A stretch of DNA of 43,996 nucleotides from positions 1-43,996 of the forward strand of contig NZ_JAELTP010000043.1 of the NCBI RefSeq assembly GCF_016428915.1, read 5' to 3'. Positions 26,336 to 35,884 of the stretch are shown one piece after another (the first letter of the stretch is position 1; every line of letters begins with the position of its first letter). This DNA is from Pandoraea sp. ASV26 (GTDB taxonomy: Bacteria; Pseudomonadota; Gammaproteobacteria; Burkholderiales; Burkholderiaceae). The translations under genes and the position numbers were made by a program. Under the pieces are notes generated by a model. That model saw only the letters and a program-made list of their open reading frames with translations, did not search any database and was not told the origin of the DNA.

Positions 26336-27163
26336 ATGGCTACCCTTCCCACCTTGTTCGTCTCCCACGGCTCACCGCTACTCGCGGTCGATCCCGGCCG
26401 TACCGGCCCGTTGTTGACGGCATTGGGGCGTGCGGTGCCGCGTCCGCGGGAGATTCTCGTGATCTCGCCGCATTGGTCGACGCCGACACCGCGCGTGGGC
26501 AGTCTGGCGCAACAGCGTACGATCCACGACTTCGGCGGCTTTCCTCGCGAACTTTACGCGCTGGAATACCCGGCGCCCGGCGCGCCCGCACTCGCTGAGC
26601 GCACGGTACAGATTCTTCAGCACGCTGGCCTGCCCGCCGCGACCGACGACCAATGGGGTCTCGATCACGGCGCATGGGTGCCGCTGAGTTACCTGTACCC
26701 CGACGCGGATGTGCCGGTCACGCAGTTGTCGCTGCAACGCCAGATGCGCCCGGAGTACCACTACCGCATCGGTCAGCAACTCGCACCGCTCGCCGAGGAT
26801 GGTGTGCTCATCGTCGCGTCGGGCAGCTTCACGCACAATCTGCACGAAGTGTTCCGCGCGCCGTCCGAAGATCGGGCGGAAGCGCCTTATCTGGCTGAGT
26901 TCGTCGCGTGGTTCACCGAGCATCTCGCCGCGATGGATCTTGACGCGCTGTTCGACTACCGCGCCCGCGCACCGCACGCCGAGCGCGCGCACCCGACCGA
27001 CGAGCATCTGTTGCCGCTCTACATCGCGCTGGGCGCGGCCGAGAACGCCGCCCGCCAGACGCACTTCGACACGGGCACCACCTACGGCGCCTTGCGGATG
27101 GATGCCTTTGCCTTCGGCAGCGCCGCCCCGACGCTCGCCGAAGTGCACGCGCTGGCACAATAG
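26336..27163 (+). CDS. ygiD: Class III extradiol dioxygenase, YgiD/DODA type
   Basis: 275 residues, one LigB-fold domain. Conserved histidines are His11 (FVSHGSP), His46 (ISPHW), His111 (GLDHGAW) and His167 (GSFTHN), with a further His in ARQTHFDTG. This is the metal site of DOPA-dioxygenase-like proteins. YgiD of E. coli cleaves DOPA extradiolically; plant DODA makes betalamic acid. The natural bacterial substrate is uncertain, probably a catechol or quinol. Neighbouring DoxX and LysR suggest a response to aromatic or quinone stress. Confidence 0.92.
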   Translation: MATLPTLFVSHGSPLLAVDPGRTGPLLTALGRAVPRPREILVISPHWSTPTPRVGSLAQQRTIHDFGGFPRELYALEYPAPGAPALAERTVQILQHAGLPAATDDQWGLDHGAWVPLSYLYPDADVPVTQLSLQRQMRPEYHYRIGQQLAPLAEDGVLIVASGSFTHNLHEVFRAPSEDRAEAPYLAEFVAWFTEHLAAMDLDALFDYRARAPHAERAHPTDEHLLPLYIALGAAENAARQTHFDTGTTYGALRMDAFAFGSAAPTLAEVHALAQ

Positions 27164-27221
27164 CGGCATTGGTACCGATCAACGCAACAATACGCGCGTC
27201 CCTGAGGAGCATCGCCCCGGC

Positions 27222-28133
27222 ATGAACAAACTTCGCGAGATCGAGTGCTTCATCGCCGTCGTCGAGTCGGGCAGCTTCGTGAAGGCCGCTGCTACGCTGG
27301 GCGTCTCGAAGACGGCCATCTCGCGTTACGTCGCCGATCTCGAGGCACGTCTGGGCACGCGTTTGCTTCAACGGACCACGCGACGCCTGTCGCTCACCGA
27401 GCCGGGCCAACGTTATGTGGAGCGCTGCCGTCAGATTCTCGCGGAACTCGATGAGGCCGATGCCATGGCGGGCGAGCATGACGGACAGCCCGCCGGACCG
27501 TTGCGCATCAACGCCCCGCACACATTCGGTGTCCTCCATCTCGCGCCGCTGTGGCCGACGTTTCTCTCTCAACACCCGCAGGTGTCGCTCGATATCACGC
27601 TGAGCGACCGCCTCGTGGATATCGTCGATGAAGGCTACGACCTCGCGATCCGGATCACGCGTCTGCCCGATTCATCGCTCGTGCATCGGCGGCTCGCCGG
27701 TACCCGGCTGGTGCTGTGCGCCTCGCCCGGCTACCTCGCCCAACATGGCACGCCGAAGCATCCCAGCGAACTCGCCCATCATGAGACGGTGGGCTACAGC
27801 TACTTCTCGCATCGCCGCGAATGGCGTTTCGATGGCCCCGACGGCCCAGTGTCCGTGCGCACGCGCGCAAGACTCATCGCCGATAACGGCGACACGTGCC
27901 TCGCGGCGGCCGTGGCCGGTGCGGGCATCGTTCTGCAACCCTCGTTTCTCGTTCAGGACGCCCTGCGCAGCGGGCAGCTCACTGAATTCCTGCCCGAGTA
28001 CACGCAGGGCGAGACGGGCATCTACGTCGTCTATCCCACGCGCAAATACCTCAGCGCCAAGGTTCGTGCGCTCATCGATTTCCTCGTCGACGCCTTCGCC
28101 ATGCCCGGCTGGCGCGCCATCGACCGCCGCTGA
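27222..28133 (+). CDS. LysR-family transcriptional regulator of the doxX-ygiD operon
   Basis: 303 residues from ATG 27222, with GAGGAG about 12 nt upstream. An N-terminal winged helix (MNKLREIECFIAVVESGSF, VSKTAISRYVADLEARLG) is followed by a substrate-binding domain with IDEGYDLAIRI-like and LVLCASPGYLAQHG blocks, the CrgA/AaeR-like branch. It lies 58 bp after ygiD on the same strand, so it is probably autoregulated in the operon. The inverted repeat at 25731-25763 is a candidate binding site. Confidence 0.93.
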   Translation: MNKLREIECFIAVVESGSFVKAAATLGVSKTAISRYVADLEARLGTRLLQRTTRRLSLTEPGQRYVERCRQILAELDEADAMAGEHDGQPAGPLRINAPHTFGVLHLAPLWPTFLSQHPQVSLDITLSDRLVDIVDEGYDLAIRITRLPDSSLVHRRLAGTRLVLCASPGYLAQHGTPKHPSELAHHETVGYSYFSHRREWRFDGPDGPVSVRTRARLIADNGDTCLAAAVAGAGIVLQPSFLVQDALRSGQLTEFLPEYTQGETGIYVVYPTRKYLSAKVRALIDFLVDAFAMPGWRAIDRR

Positions 28134-28218
28134 CGAACACAGACTTGCCTGCATCCGCCGCGAAAGCCCCATGAATCACTCGCAACTGGCAGGCAAAACA
28201 CCGGAACGTCACGGTTAT

Positions 28219-28248
28219 TTCTTATCGCGGGCAAATGTCACTTATACT
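28219..28248 (+). promoter_or_regulatory. Candidate promoter of the CorC-like gene
   Basis: TTCTTA (28219-28224), 18-bp spacer, TATACT (28243-28248). A start near 28255 would give a leader of only about 23 nt. Confidence 0.5.
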
Positions 28249-28277
28249 GACGGGCCTGTTGTCCCATTTCATACATT

Positions 28278-29630
28278 TTGGAAAACTTCTTACTGATCGT
28301 CGCTGCGATCCTGCTGGTGTTTCTCAACGGCTTCTTCGTGGCGGCGGAATTCGGCCTCGTCAAACTGCGCCAGACGCGCGTTCAAGTCATTGCCCGCCAA
28401 CGCGGTTGGCGCGGCCGTATCCTCGCCAGGGTTCACGGCCAACTCGATACCTACCTCTCTGCGTGCCAACTCGGCATCACCCTCGCCTCGCTCGGCCTGG
28501 GCTGGATCGGTGAGCCCGCTTTCGCGCGCGTTCTCACGCCGATGTTCGCCTCGCTGGGCGTCGTCTCGGCAGAACTGATTCACGCACTCGCCTTCTTCAT
28601 CGCGTTCTTCACGATCTCGTATCTGCACATCGTCGTGGGTGAGCTCGCGCCGAAGTCGATGGCGCTGCGCATGCCGGAAGCCGTCTCGGTCTGGACGGCC
28701 GCGCCGCTCTACGCGTTCTACTGGCTGATGTATCCGGCGATCTGGGTGCTCAACCACAGCGCCAACCGGTTGCTGCGCTGGACCGGTCTCGATTCGTCGC
28801 ACGGTACCGAAGCGCATTACTCGGCCGACGAAATCAAGCTGATCATGCGCCGGGGCGCGTCGAGCGAAAAACTCTCGCGCGACGACTGGAACGTGGTGGC
28901 TTACGCCATCGACTTCAGCGATCTGAGCGTCTCCGACCTGATGCATCCGATGAGCGAAGTGGCCGCGTTCCGCCGCAACGCCACCTTCGCGCAGAACATG
29001 GACACGGCCTATCGTCACCGCTACAGCCGCTACCCGTTCTTCGACAATGACGGCGAGACCGTGCTCGGCGTGGTCCACCTGAAAGATCTGTTTCTCGCGG
29101 AGCATCACGGCCAGTCCATCGAGGATCTCGGCGCGATGGCGCGTCCGGTCGAGCGTGTGCGGCCCGACATGCCCGCGCGCGAGCTGTTCGGCCGCTTTCG
29201 CCGGGGTGCGCCGCACTTCGCGATTGTGGGGTGGCCGGACCAGAAGCCCATCGGCTTCCTGACGCTGGACAACCTGCTCTCGGCGCTGGTCGGCAAGATC
29301 CGCGACGAATTCCGTCAGACGGAAGACGACTGGACCCGCATGGAAGACGGCACGCTCATCGGACGCGGCAGCTTGCCGATTCTTACGCTCGAACGCTCGC
29401 TGGGTATCGATATCCCGAGTGAGCGTGCGGAATCGGTGGGCGGGCTGATTATGGATTCGCTGGGCTATCTACCGCGCGAGGGCCAGAAGATCGACTTCGA
29501 GGGCTTCTCGGTGGTCGTCAAGAAGATGCAGGGACCGCGTATCGTGCTCGTGCGCATCTATCCTGACGGCATACGCGAAGCCCGTGGCGAGCCGCCACCC
29601 CACGTAGCGGCGCAACAACGCGACCACTGA
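28278..29630 (+). CDS. CNNM/CorC-family (DUF21 plus CBS) membrane protein
   Basis: 450 residues. A DUF21 membrane domain of about 195 residues (FLLIVAAILLVFLNGFFVAAEFGLVKLR, LACQLGITLASLGLGW-like, ELAPKSMALRMPE) is followed by a CBS pair (SDLMHPMSEVAAFRRNATF, YPFFDNDGETVLGVVHLKDL) and a CorC_HlyC domain (LTLERSLGIDIP, VGGLIMDSLGYLPREGQ). Relatives export or regulate Mg or Co, and some are labelled hemolysin-like without evidence. The only usable start is the TTG at 28278, since a stop (TGA) lies at 28248-28250 in frame and no ATG follows before the first helix. No Shine-Dalgarno is visible. Confidence 0.92.
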   Translation: MENFLLIVAAILLVFLNGFFVAAEFGLVKLRQTRVQVIARQRGWRGRILARVHGQLDTYLSACQLGITLASLGLGWIGEPAFARVLTPMFASLGVVSAELIHALAFFIAFFTISYLHIVVGELAPKSMALRMPEAVSVWTAAPLYAFYWLMYPAIWVLNHSANRLLRWTGLDSSHGTEAHYSADEIKLIMRRGASSEKLSRDDWNVVAYAIDFSDLSVSDLMHPMSEVAAFRRNATFAQNMDTAYRHRYSRYPFFDNDGETVLGVVHLKDLFLAEHHGQSIEDLGAMARPVERVRPDMPARELFGRFRRGAPHFAIVGWPDQKPIGFLTLDNLLSALVGKIRDEFRQTEDDWTRMEDGTLIGRGSLPILTLERSLGIDIPSERAESVGGLIMDSLGYLPREGQKIDFEGFSVVVKKMQGPRIVLVRIYPDGIREARGEPPPHVAAQQRDH

Positions 29631-29665
29631 GGCCGGCTCGGCTGCAAAGGCCGGGGGCACAAAGC

Positions 29666-29692
29666 AAAAGGGCGACCCCACGGGCCGCCCTT
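29666..29692 (-). terminator. Rho-independent terminator of the YcgR gene
   Basis: On the minus strand AAGGGCG-GCCCGTGGGGT-CGCCCTT, with an inner CCC/GGG pairing and a 1x1 mismatch, followed by TTTTGCTTT. A second hairpin GCGTCACC/GGTGACGC (29706-29726) lies between it and the stop and has no T-run. Confidence 0.7.
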
Positions 29693-29754
29693 GGCGATAT
29701 CGCTGGCGTCACCTGAGTGGTGACGCGCAACGCATACGAGATGACGTCGAACGT

Positions 29755-30522
29755 TCAGGCGCGCGCGAATGCCTTGCGATTGAGTTCGAGTTGCGTGATG
29801 AGTTTTTGCAGACGCGATTCGGCGGTGCGCGAGAGCGCAATGAAGCGGCATCCGACGTGATACTCGACGTCCTTCGCAAGCGGCACGCTGCGAACTGCGC
29901 ACACTTCCAGATCGACCTGGACGGTGCCGTAATCGCGCAGTTCGATCTCGACGTGCATGAGCATCGAGCCCTTCGGAATCTCCGCGGCCACCTCGGATTT
30001 CGTGCGCAAGCCCACGCCCCCCAGCGACAGATCGAAGACCGACAGCCGCAGCGGCGTGTCTCCCGGGAATTTGACCGTGCACTGGTAGGGATCGAGGATC
30101 GGCGTCTTCACGCGGAAGTAGTCGCGGCGCTGCAAGCGCACGAGCGTTTCCGGATATGACGAATAGAACGCGGGATACCCCTCGTAATCGACCTCTTGTA
30201 CGTCGCCGATGGGGAAATGCACCTGAATGCCTTCCGGCACGCCGACGAACAGCGCGCGCTTGTTGGCAAGCAACGCCCGGTTCTCCGTCTCCACGCCGCC
30301 CCAATCGAAATAGAAGCCACGCGCTTGCGGGTCGACCTTGAGCAGACGCGTGACGAGCTGACGCTGGCCATTCGCGAAGTACACCGTCATGAAATCGCCA
30401 CGAGTCGCCAGATGACGCAGCACGCCGCCAATCTCCAGCGGGTTGGTGATGCGATACGAGTCATGCAGTTCAGACTCTTCGTCCGTGGGCGCCGGTGTCA
30501 CCTGCGGTTCTGTCGTTTCCAT
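29755..30522 (-). CDS. ycgR: YcgR-type flagellar brake protein, c-di-GMP receptor (PilZ)
   Basis: 255 residues from ATG 30522. An N-terminal YcgR domain (about 20-125) precedes a PilZ domain. The c-di-GMP motifs are intact: RRDYFR with Arg133 and Arg137 (RxxxR), and DLSLGG at Asp164-Gly169 (DxSxGG). YcgR with c-di-GMP slows the flagellar motor in enterics. No flagellar gene is nearby, so the target here is inferred by family. The frame is open 24 codons upstream, but METTEPQ fits the usual start. Confidence 0.93.
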   Translation of the reverse strand: METTEPQVTPAPTDEESELHDSYRITNPLEIGGVLRHLATRGDFMTVYFANGQRQLVTRLLKVDPQARGFYFDWGGVETENRALLANKRALFVGVPEGIQVHFPIGDVQEVDYEGYPAFYSSYPETLVRLQRRDYFRVKTPILDPYQCTVKFPGDTPLRLSVFDLSLGGVGLRTKSEVAAEIPKGSMLMHVEIELRDYGTVQVDLEVCAVRSVPLAKDVEYHVGCRFIALSRTAESRLQKLITQLELNRKAFARA

Positions 30523-30788
30523 ACCTGATCTTCTATTTGTCCCCGTGACGGCCGCGCGAGTCCACGCAAGCCGTCGCATTAAAGCCGTTGCCACCCGTGA
30601 CGCCTCGCGGCATCACAGCGCGAATGAGCGCCAGTCGGTACTCACTCGCCGTGTCATGCATCTGGTCATGAACGTTAACGGTCGCCGACCGTAAATATTG
30701 AGTGCTCCGGCGCACGAACCGACTTCACCCCGTGCCGTGCGCCACACTCCGGGCGCTCCCACGCGCCCTTGCCGCTGACGTTGCCCGA

Positions 30789-31427
30789 TCAGCGATGCAC
30801 CGCTGCCATGAGCGCGCCGAAGCCCATGAACACTCCCCCGCTGATGCGGTTGAACGCCTTGAGCACACGCGCTTCACGCAAGTACGGCGCAATGCGCAGT
30901 CCGCCCGTGGCGTAGACCAGGTACCAGCTCACCTCGATCACGGCAAACGTGCCGAGCAGAATCGAGAACTGCGGGAGCTTGGCGGCTGCCGGGTCGATGA
31001 ACTGCGGCAGGAACGCCGCGGCGAACAGAATGGCCTTCGGGTTGCTTGCCGCGACCAGAAAGCCCGATTTGAACAGCTTGCCGAAGCTCGAGTCGGCCAC
31101 TAACGCAGATGCCCCGAGATTGGCCGCCGCTTCGCGGGTGTCCACCGGCGAGCGCCAGCTCTTGTAGCCGAGATAGATCAGATAGGCCGCGCCGAGATAG
31201 CGCAGCGTGTCGAACAGCATCGGCCATGCCTTGAGCACGGCGCCCAGACCCGCGGCCGAAATCGACATCATCGCGATAAGTGCGGTCATGCAACCGACCA
31301 TCGTGCCCAACGACGCACGCAAGCCGTGACGCGCGCCATGCGTCATGACGAGCAACATGTTCGGTCCCGGTGTCGCCGAGACGAAAAAAACGGTGACCAC
31401 ATATAGCCACCACGTTTGCAGGCTCAT
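30789..31427 (-). CDS. LysE/RhtB-family amino-acid exporter
   Basis: 212 residues, six predicted helices. FFVSATPGPNMLLVMTHGARHGLRAS is the family signature, and FLVAASNPKAILFAAAFLPQF its second conserved block. It exports an amino acid or related small molecule across the inner membrane; substrate unknown. GAGG lies 6 nt before the ATG. Confidence 0.92.
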   Translation of the reverse strand: MSLQTWWLYVVTVFFVSATPGPNMLLVMTHGARHGLRASLGTMVGCMTALIAMMSISAAGLGAVLKAWPMLFDTLRYLGAAYLIYLGYKSWRSPVDTREAAANLGASALVADSSFGKLFKSGFLVAASNPKAILFAAAFLPQFIDPAAAKLPQFSILLGTFAVIEVSWYLVYATGGLRIAPYLREARVLKAFNRISGGVFMGFGALMAAVHR

Positions 31428-31533
31428 GATTGCCTCGGAGAAATACTTCTGCGAATTCGATCAGGCATTGTAGCGTCGAACCGTGACGGTGACATCGTTC
31501 GCGTGCACGTCTCATGCGAATCGTAAGGGAATC

Positions 31534-31575
31534 AAAAAACAAACAGGCCCGATGACTTTCGCCATCGGGCCTGTT
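31534..31575 (-). terminator. Rho-independent terminator of the cold-shock gene
   Basis: 13-bp perfect stem AACAGGCCCGATG (31542-31554) / CATCGGGCCTGTT (31563-31575), 8-nt loop, then on the minus strand TTTGTTTTTT. It lies about 60 nt after the stop. Confidence 0.92.
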
Positions 31576-31637
31576 GATCGCGGGATGCCGCCTCGCGCTA
31601 AAGCTGGCGCGGCATCACGAGAAAGCGATGAAGCCGC

Positions 31638-31841
31638 TTAGATCGGCTTGATGTTCGCAGCTTGCTTGCCCTTCGGGCCAGTCTTCACTTCGAACGACAC
31701 GCGTTGGTTCTCTTGCAGCGACTTGAAGCCGTCAACCTTCACTTCCGAGAAGTGAGCGAACAGGTCTTCACCGCCGGCGTCCGGGGTGATGAAGCCGAAG
31801 CCCTTTGCGTCGTTGAACCACTTAACAATACCGGTTTCCAT
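31638..31841 (-). CDS. Cold-shock-domain protein (CspA family)
   Basis: 67 residues. The OB fold shows RNP1 as KGFGFI and RNP2 as DLFAHFSEV, with [10 protein letters not shown] at the N-terminus and [10 protein letters not shown] at the end. It is a single-stranded RNA/DNA chaperone. The long leader (31842-31980) and consensus promoter fit a highly expressed, post-transcriptionally regulated csp gene. Whether it is cold-induced is not shown. Confidence 0.97.
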   Translation of the reverse strand: METGIVKWFNDAKGFGFITPDAGGEDLFAHFSEVKVDGFKSLQENQRVSFEVKTGPKGKQAANIKPI

Positions 31842-32287
31842 GTTTTTTCCTAATAAAACAATAGCCTGAGGTCACAATGACCCCTCCAGCGCTGACAATC
31901 AAGGGAAAATGAAGGACTAGAAACCAGCGAGAAGCAGGAAAACTACGTCGGACAACAACTTCGCGGCTTGACAATCTGCAGTTGGTTTTATACGTGTAGC
32001 GCCGACGCTTGTCAACAGGGGAAATACTGCAAATAGCGTAACAATTTCCGCAAATAACGGGGAATTTGGGCACTCCACGGGTGTCCGACGGGGTGCCGCT
32101 GCCCGTACAATGGGCGTTTTTTCCCGTGCCCATGCTGTTGTCGCGCGTCTTGCTCGCGTTTTGCGCTATCCGAAACCGCTTTCCCGCGGTTTTCCCCTAT
32201 TTGACGCGCATTACCTGACGCATTGCCTAACCGGCATGTCAGGCGACCACCCTTGAGCCTGCCACTGAGCCTATCACCTGCCTACGG
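31842..32287. other. Csp leader and csp-nlpD intergenic region
   Basis: 446 bp without a gene. The left 139 bp is the csp leader, including a GGTCA-TTG-TGACC stem. A consensus csp promoter lies at 31987-32015. A TACAAT box at 32106-32111 may serve the lipoprotein gene on the plus strand. Near its end a 12-bp unit TGAGCCTGCCAC/TGAGCCTATCAC is repeated in tandem (32254-32277). Confidence 0.6.
31987..32015 (-). promoter_or_regulatory. Consensus promoter of the cold-shock gene
   Basis: Minus strand TTGACA (32015-32010), 17-bp spacer, TATAAA (31992-31987). The predicted start near 31980 gives a 139-nt leader, like the long structured cspA leaders. Confidence 0.87.
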
Positions 32288-33103
32288 ATGGAGCCTACTC
32301 GTCTCACGTGCCCTTCGCGGCCGCAATCTGAAGTCCGTCAACCCAGCCGAACGCATTGGCTCGCCCGTTGCCGCACTCATGTGCTGAGTCTGGCCGTTTG
32401 CGCAACGCTCGCCGCCTGCGCCGGGTCGCCGACCTATGGTCCGGTGCCTGCGGGCAGCTATCGCGTGCAGTCAGGCGACACGCTGTACGGCATTGCACGC
32501 AGCAATAACACCAGCACGGCCAATCTGGTGCGCTGGAACGGACTCGCCGATGCCGACAAGATCGAAGTGGGTCAGGTGCTGCGTGTGGTGCCGCCCGCCG
32601 GATCGTCCAGCGCCCCCGCTGCGGCTTCGTCGAGTGGCAGCGCATCGTCGTCGGGCGGCGCCCGGCCGCGTGCACAAGCCAAGCCGGCCCCGAAGCCTGC
32701 GCCCGTGCCTGCCGCCCCGCGCACGGCAACGAACAAGATTCCGATGGTCTGGCCGGCCGACGGCCCGGTGCTGGCGAATTACGACGGCAGCAGCAACAAG
32801 GGCGTCGATATCGGTGGCAAACCGGGCGATCCGATCTACGCGGCCGCCGCAGGCAAAGTTGTTTATGCGGGCAGCGGTCTGCGTGGCTACGGCAATCTCG
32901 TGATGGTGCAACACGACAACGGTTATCTCACCGCGTACGCCCACAACCGGGCCATTCTGGTGAAGGAAGGCGCCTCGGTCAGTAAGGGCCAGAAGATTGC
33001 CGAGATGGGCGACACCGACTCGCATGGCGTGGTGAAGCTGCACTTCGAGGTTCGTCAAAAGGGCACGCCTTTCAATCCGCGCGACTTCCTGCCATCACGC
33101 TGA
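32288..33103 (+). CDS. NlpD-like LysM/M23 lipoprotein, amidase activator
   Basis: 271 residues. A signal peptide ends in a lipobox (TLAAC before AGSPTYG). One LysM domain (YRVQSGDTLYGIARSNNTS, about 57-100) binds peptidoglycan. A Ser/Ala/Pro linker precedes a LytM/M23 domain (WPADGPVLANYDGSSNKGVDIG onward). The Zn-ligand positions are changed: NKGVDIG has Asn where active peptidases have His, and KLHFEVR has only one of the two His of HxH. As in E. coli NlpD/EnvC, the domain is therefore probably inactive and activates a cell-division amidase. Unlike enteric nlpD, it is not next to pcm or rpoS. Confidence 0.92.
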   Translation: MEPTRLTCPSRPQSEVRQPSRTHWLARCRTHVLSLAVCATLAACAGSPTYGPVPAGSYRVQSGDTLYGIARSNNTSTANLVRWNGLADADKIEVGQVLRVVPPAGSSSAPAAASSSGSASSSGGARPRAQAKPAPKPAPVPAAPRTATNKIPMVWPADGPVLANYDGSSNKGVDIGGKPGDPIYAAAAGKVVYAGSGLRGYGNLVMVQHDNGYLTAYAHNRAILVKEGASVSKGQKIAEMGDTDSHGVVKLHFEVRQKGTPFNPRDFLPSR

Positions 33104-33134
33104 TCCGGTCGCCGACGAAGACCGCCGCGAAAGC

Positions 33135-33167
33135 AAAAACGGCAAGGCGCGATGCCTTGCCGTTTTT
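33135..33167. terminator. Bidirectional terminator between the NlpD-like gene and opgH
   Basis: 14-bp perfect stem AAAAACGGCAAGGC (33135-33148), loop GCGAT, GCCTTGCCGTTTTT (33154-33167). The A-tract and T-tract make it work on both strands, which is needed as the genes converge. Confidence 0.93.
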
Positions 33168-33205
33168 CATTCCTTCACACCTCATGCGTTGATGCAGTGT
33201 GCCGC

Positions 33206-35884
33206 TCAGGCCGACACGAGAAAGCCCTGCGACAGTCCGTTGGCGCGCGCGTCGCGCCAATCGCGATGCGCACGCGGGTCCGTCCACGCCAGCAGATGAA
33301 GCGCGGCGAGGGCCCGCGGATCGTTGAGCAACTCCCACTTCTGCGTGTTCGTCAGCTTGGCCGGCCCCTTGAGCAGTGCCGTCTCGACGCGACCGGCGCG
33401 CACGGTGTCGCGCTTCGCATCGTCGAGGGTCGGCACCACGCTCGCGGCCATGAGCGCGTTGGCCATGGGATCGATCACGGCATCGACGAAGTCGATACGC
33501 TTGGCCGCCTCCTCGGTGTACTTCTGCGTCATGCGCAGTTCCTTCGGCGGCCACGACTCTTCCGGAATCAGGAACAGGCGAGCGCGCTTCAGGGCGCGTC
33601 CAAGCGATACACGGCTCGAGAACACGGACACGGGAATCGAAATCATCATCGAGCCGACGATCGGCATCAGCCACCAGATGAAGTCCGGGTTGAGCCAGTA
33701 CACGACCCCGCCCCACCCCACCCCGATCAGCGTTTGCAGACCGTGGCGGCGAATCGCTTCGCCCCAATGCGTCTCGGCGTCTTCACGCGGCGGCGACTTC
33801 CACTGGATGGCGATGCCCGTTAGCGCGGCGAGCACGAACTGGGTGTGGAACAACATCCGCACCGGCGCGAGAACGGCGGAGAACACCATCTCGATGAACA
33901 TGCTCACCGTGACCGCCAGCGCGCCGCCGAAACGCTTTGCGCCTTTCACCCAGATCAGCAGCACCGCCAGAATCTTCGGGAGGAAGAGCAGCGTTGCCGT
34001 TGCCGTGAACAAGGCCAGCGCCCGCTCGGGATGCCATTCCGGCCAGACCGGGAAAAGCTGGCGCGGCGCGGTGAAGTACTCGGGCACGACCAGCGTGTGC
34101 TTGGCGAGCAGGCACGTCGAGAGGATCAGGAAGATGAACCACAGCGGCGCGGAAACGTAAGCCATCGCGCCCGTGACGAATACCGCGCGATGTACCGGGT
34201 GCATGCCTTCGGCCAGGAACAGGCGGAAGTTCATCAGGTTGCCCTGGCACCAGCGCCGGTCACGCTTGAGTTCGTCGAGCAGGTTCGGCGGCATTTCCTC
34301 GTAGCTGCCGGGCAGGTCGTAGGCAATCCATACGCCCCATCCTGCGCGCCGCATCAGCGCCGCCTCGACGAAATCGTGCGAGAGAATCGGGCCGGACATC
34401 GCCCCCTTGCCGGGCAACGGGGCGAGCGCGCAATGCTCCATGAAAGGCTTCAGGCGAATGATCGCGTTGTGGCCCCAGTAATGCGATTCCCCCAATTGCC
34501 AGTAGTGCAGACCGGCCGTGAACAACGGGCCGTACACACGTCCGGCAAACTGTTGCAGACGCGCATAGAACGTTTCGCGCCCCGAGGCGAGCGGTGCAGT
34601 CTGAATCAGCCCGGCGCTCGGATGCGCTTCCATCATGCGCACGAGTTTCGTCAGGCATTCGCCGCTCATCACGCTGTCCGCGTCGAGCACGATCATGTAG
34701 CGATAGTTGCTGCCCCAACGTCGGCAGAAGTCGTCGAGGTTGCCGCTCTTGCGCTTCACGCGACGCTGGCGTCGACGATAGAAGATGCGTCCGAAGCCAT
34801 CGACCTCGCGGCACAGTGCCTGCCATGCGTCGACTTCGGCGGCGCAGTTATCGGCCTCGTTCGAATCGGACAGAATGAAGAAGTCGAAGCGCTCGAGCGA
34901 GTCGGTCTTGGCCAGCGACTCGTACGTTGCGCGCAAACCGGCAAACACGCGGCCGACGTCTTCGTTGCAGATCGGCATGACGATGGCCGTGCGCGCGTCG
35001 GGTTCGATCGGCGCGTCGCCTGCGGCCATCTTCGAGATCATGTGACGTTCGCCACCGAACAGCAGAACGAAGAAGCCGAAGATTGCCGTCCAGAAGCCGG
35101 CGGAGACCCAGCCGAAGAGCAGCACGAACAACGCCAGCACGGCGAACTCGAGCGGGTCTGCCCCGTGATACGGCAGCACGGACGCCATGAAGTGCGTGGC
35201 CAGCGCCGTCTGCGCGATCATGAGCACGAGCAACATCCAGCGACGGCGGCGGCCGGCCTGCGACCAATTGCCCTTGGGATCGGGCGCGTCGCGCACGAGC
35301 GGATCGGGGTCTTGAAGGCCGATCAGCTTGCGCCACAACCGACCGAGCGGATTGAGCGACCAGGCGCGCGGGATGAGCGACGTGCGGCGTACCGGCGGCG
35401 CGATGCGCAAGGTCTGCACGCCCCGCACTTCCTTCAACCCGGCCGCCGCGGCCAGCGACCCGCCTTCGGTGAGCGCGAGGCGCACCGGTTGCGAGGCGAG
35501 CACCGCGTCGCTGTCGGACTCGATCTCGGCAATATCGTGCGCGCGCCATACGGTCGCGGGCACGCCGGACGTTGCTACGGCGAGCTCGCGCTGCGCGGTC
35601 GCCTCGTTGGCGTCAGTCTTCGAATTGGATGTGTGGGGCGTGCTGGATGGATTGGACGAAGGGGACGAGGAGGACGCAGGCGACATATCGCCCGCAGACG
35701 GCAACGCCTCGCCCGCGTCGTTCGTGACGCGCGCGGCGAGCAGGCGCTGCAAGCGGGTGAGAACGTCGAGCGAATCGCCACCGTCACGCTGTGCTTGGGC
35801 AAGCAGCGCGCGACGCTTCTCGGCGGGCAGGGGCAACCGGTCGACGTACAGCTCGTCGACCGGAATGTCGGAGCGGTCGCTCAT
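33206..35884 (-). CDS. opgH: Glucan glucosyltransferase H
   Basis: 892 residues. OpgH is the inner-membrane family-2 glycosyltransferase that polymerises UDP-glucose into the beta-glucan backbone of osmoregulated periplasmic glucans. GT2 signatures: [44 protein letters not shown] (DxD-like) and [13 protein letters not shown] (RxxRW). At least six transmembrane helices are visible. Residues about 65-100 are a Ser/Pro/Asn-rich insert, and the C-terminus is longer than in E. coli (847 aa). The ATG overlaps the opgG stop (ATGA), so translation is coupled. Confidence 0.96.
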   Translation of the reverse strand: MSDRSDIPVDELYVDRLPLPAEKRRALLAQAQRDGGDSLDVLTRLQRLLAARVTNDAGEALPSAGDMSPASSSSPSSNPSSTPHTSNSKTDANEATAQRELAVATSGVPATVWRAHDIAEIESDSDAVLASQPVRLALTEGGSLAAAAGLKEVRGVQTLRIAPPVRRTSLIPRAWSLNPLGRLWRKLIGLQDPDPLVRDAPDPKGNWSQAGRRRRWMLLVLMIAQTALATHFMASVLPYHGADPLEFAVLALFVLLFGWVSAGFWTAIFGFFVLLFGGERHMISKMAAGDAPIEPDARTAIVMPICNEDVGRVFAGLRATYESLAKTDSLERFDFFILSDSNEADNCAAEVDAWQALCREVDGFGRIFYRRRQRRVKRKSGNLDDFCRRWGSNYRYMIVLDADSVMSGECLTKLVRMMEAHPSAGLIQTAPLASGRETFYARLQQFAGRVYGPLFTAGLHYWQLGESHYWGHNAIIRLKPFMEHCALAPLPGKGAMSGPILSHDFVEAALMRRAGWGVWIAYDLPGSYEEMPPNLLDELKRDRRWCQGNLMNFRLFLAEGMHPVHRAVFVTGAMAYVSAPLWFIFLILSTCLLAKHTLVVPEYFTAPRQLFPVWPEWHPERALALFTATATLLFLPKILAVLLIWVKGAKRFGGALAVTVSMFIEMVFSAVLAPVRMLFHTQFVLAALTGIAIQWKSPPREDAETHWGEAIRRHGLQTLIGVGWGGVVYWLNPDFIWWLMPIVGSMMISIPVSVFSSRVSLGRALKRARLFLIPEESWPPKELRMTQKYTEEAAKRIDFVDAVIDPMANALMAASVVPTLDDAKRDTVRAGRVETALLKGPAKLTNTQKWELLNDPRALAALHLLAWTDPRAHRDWRDARANGLSQGFLVSA

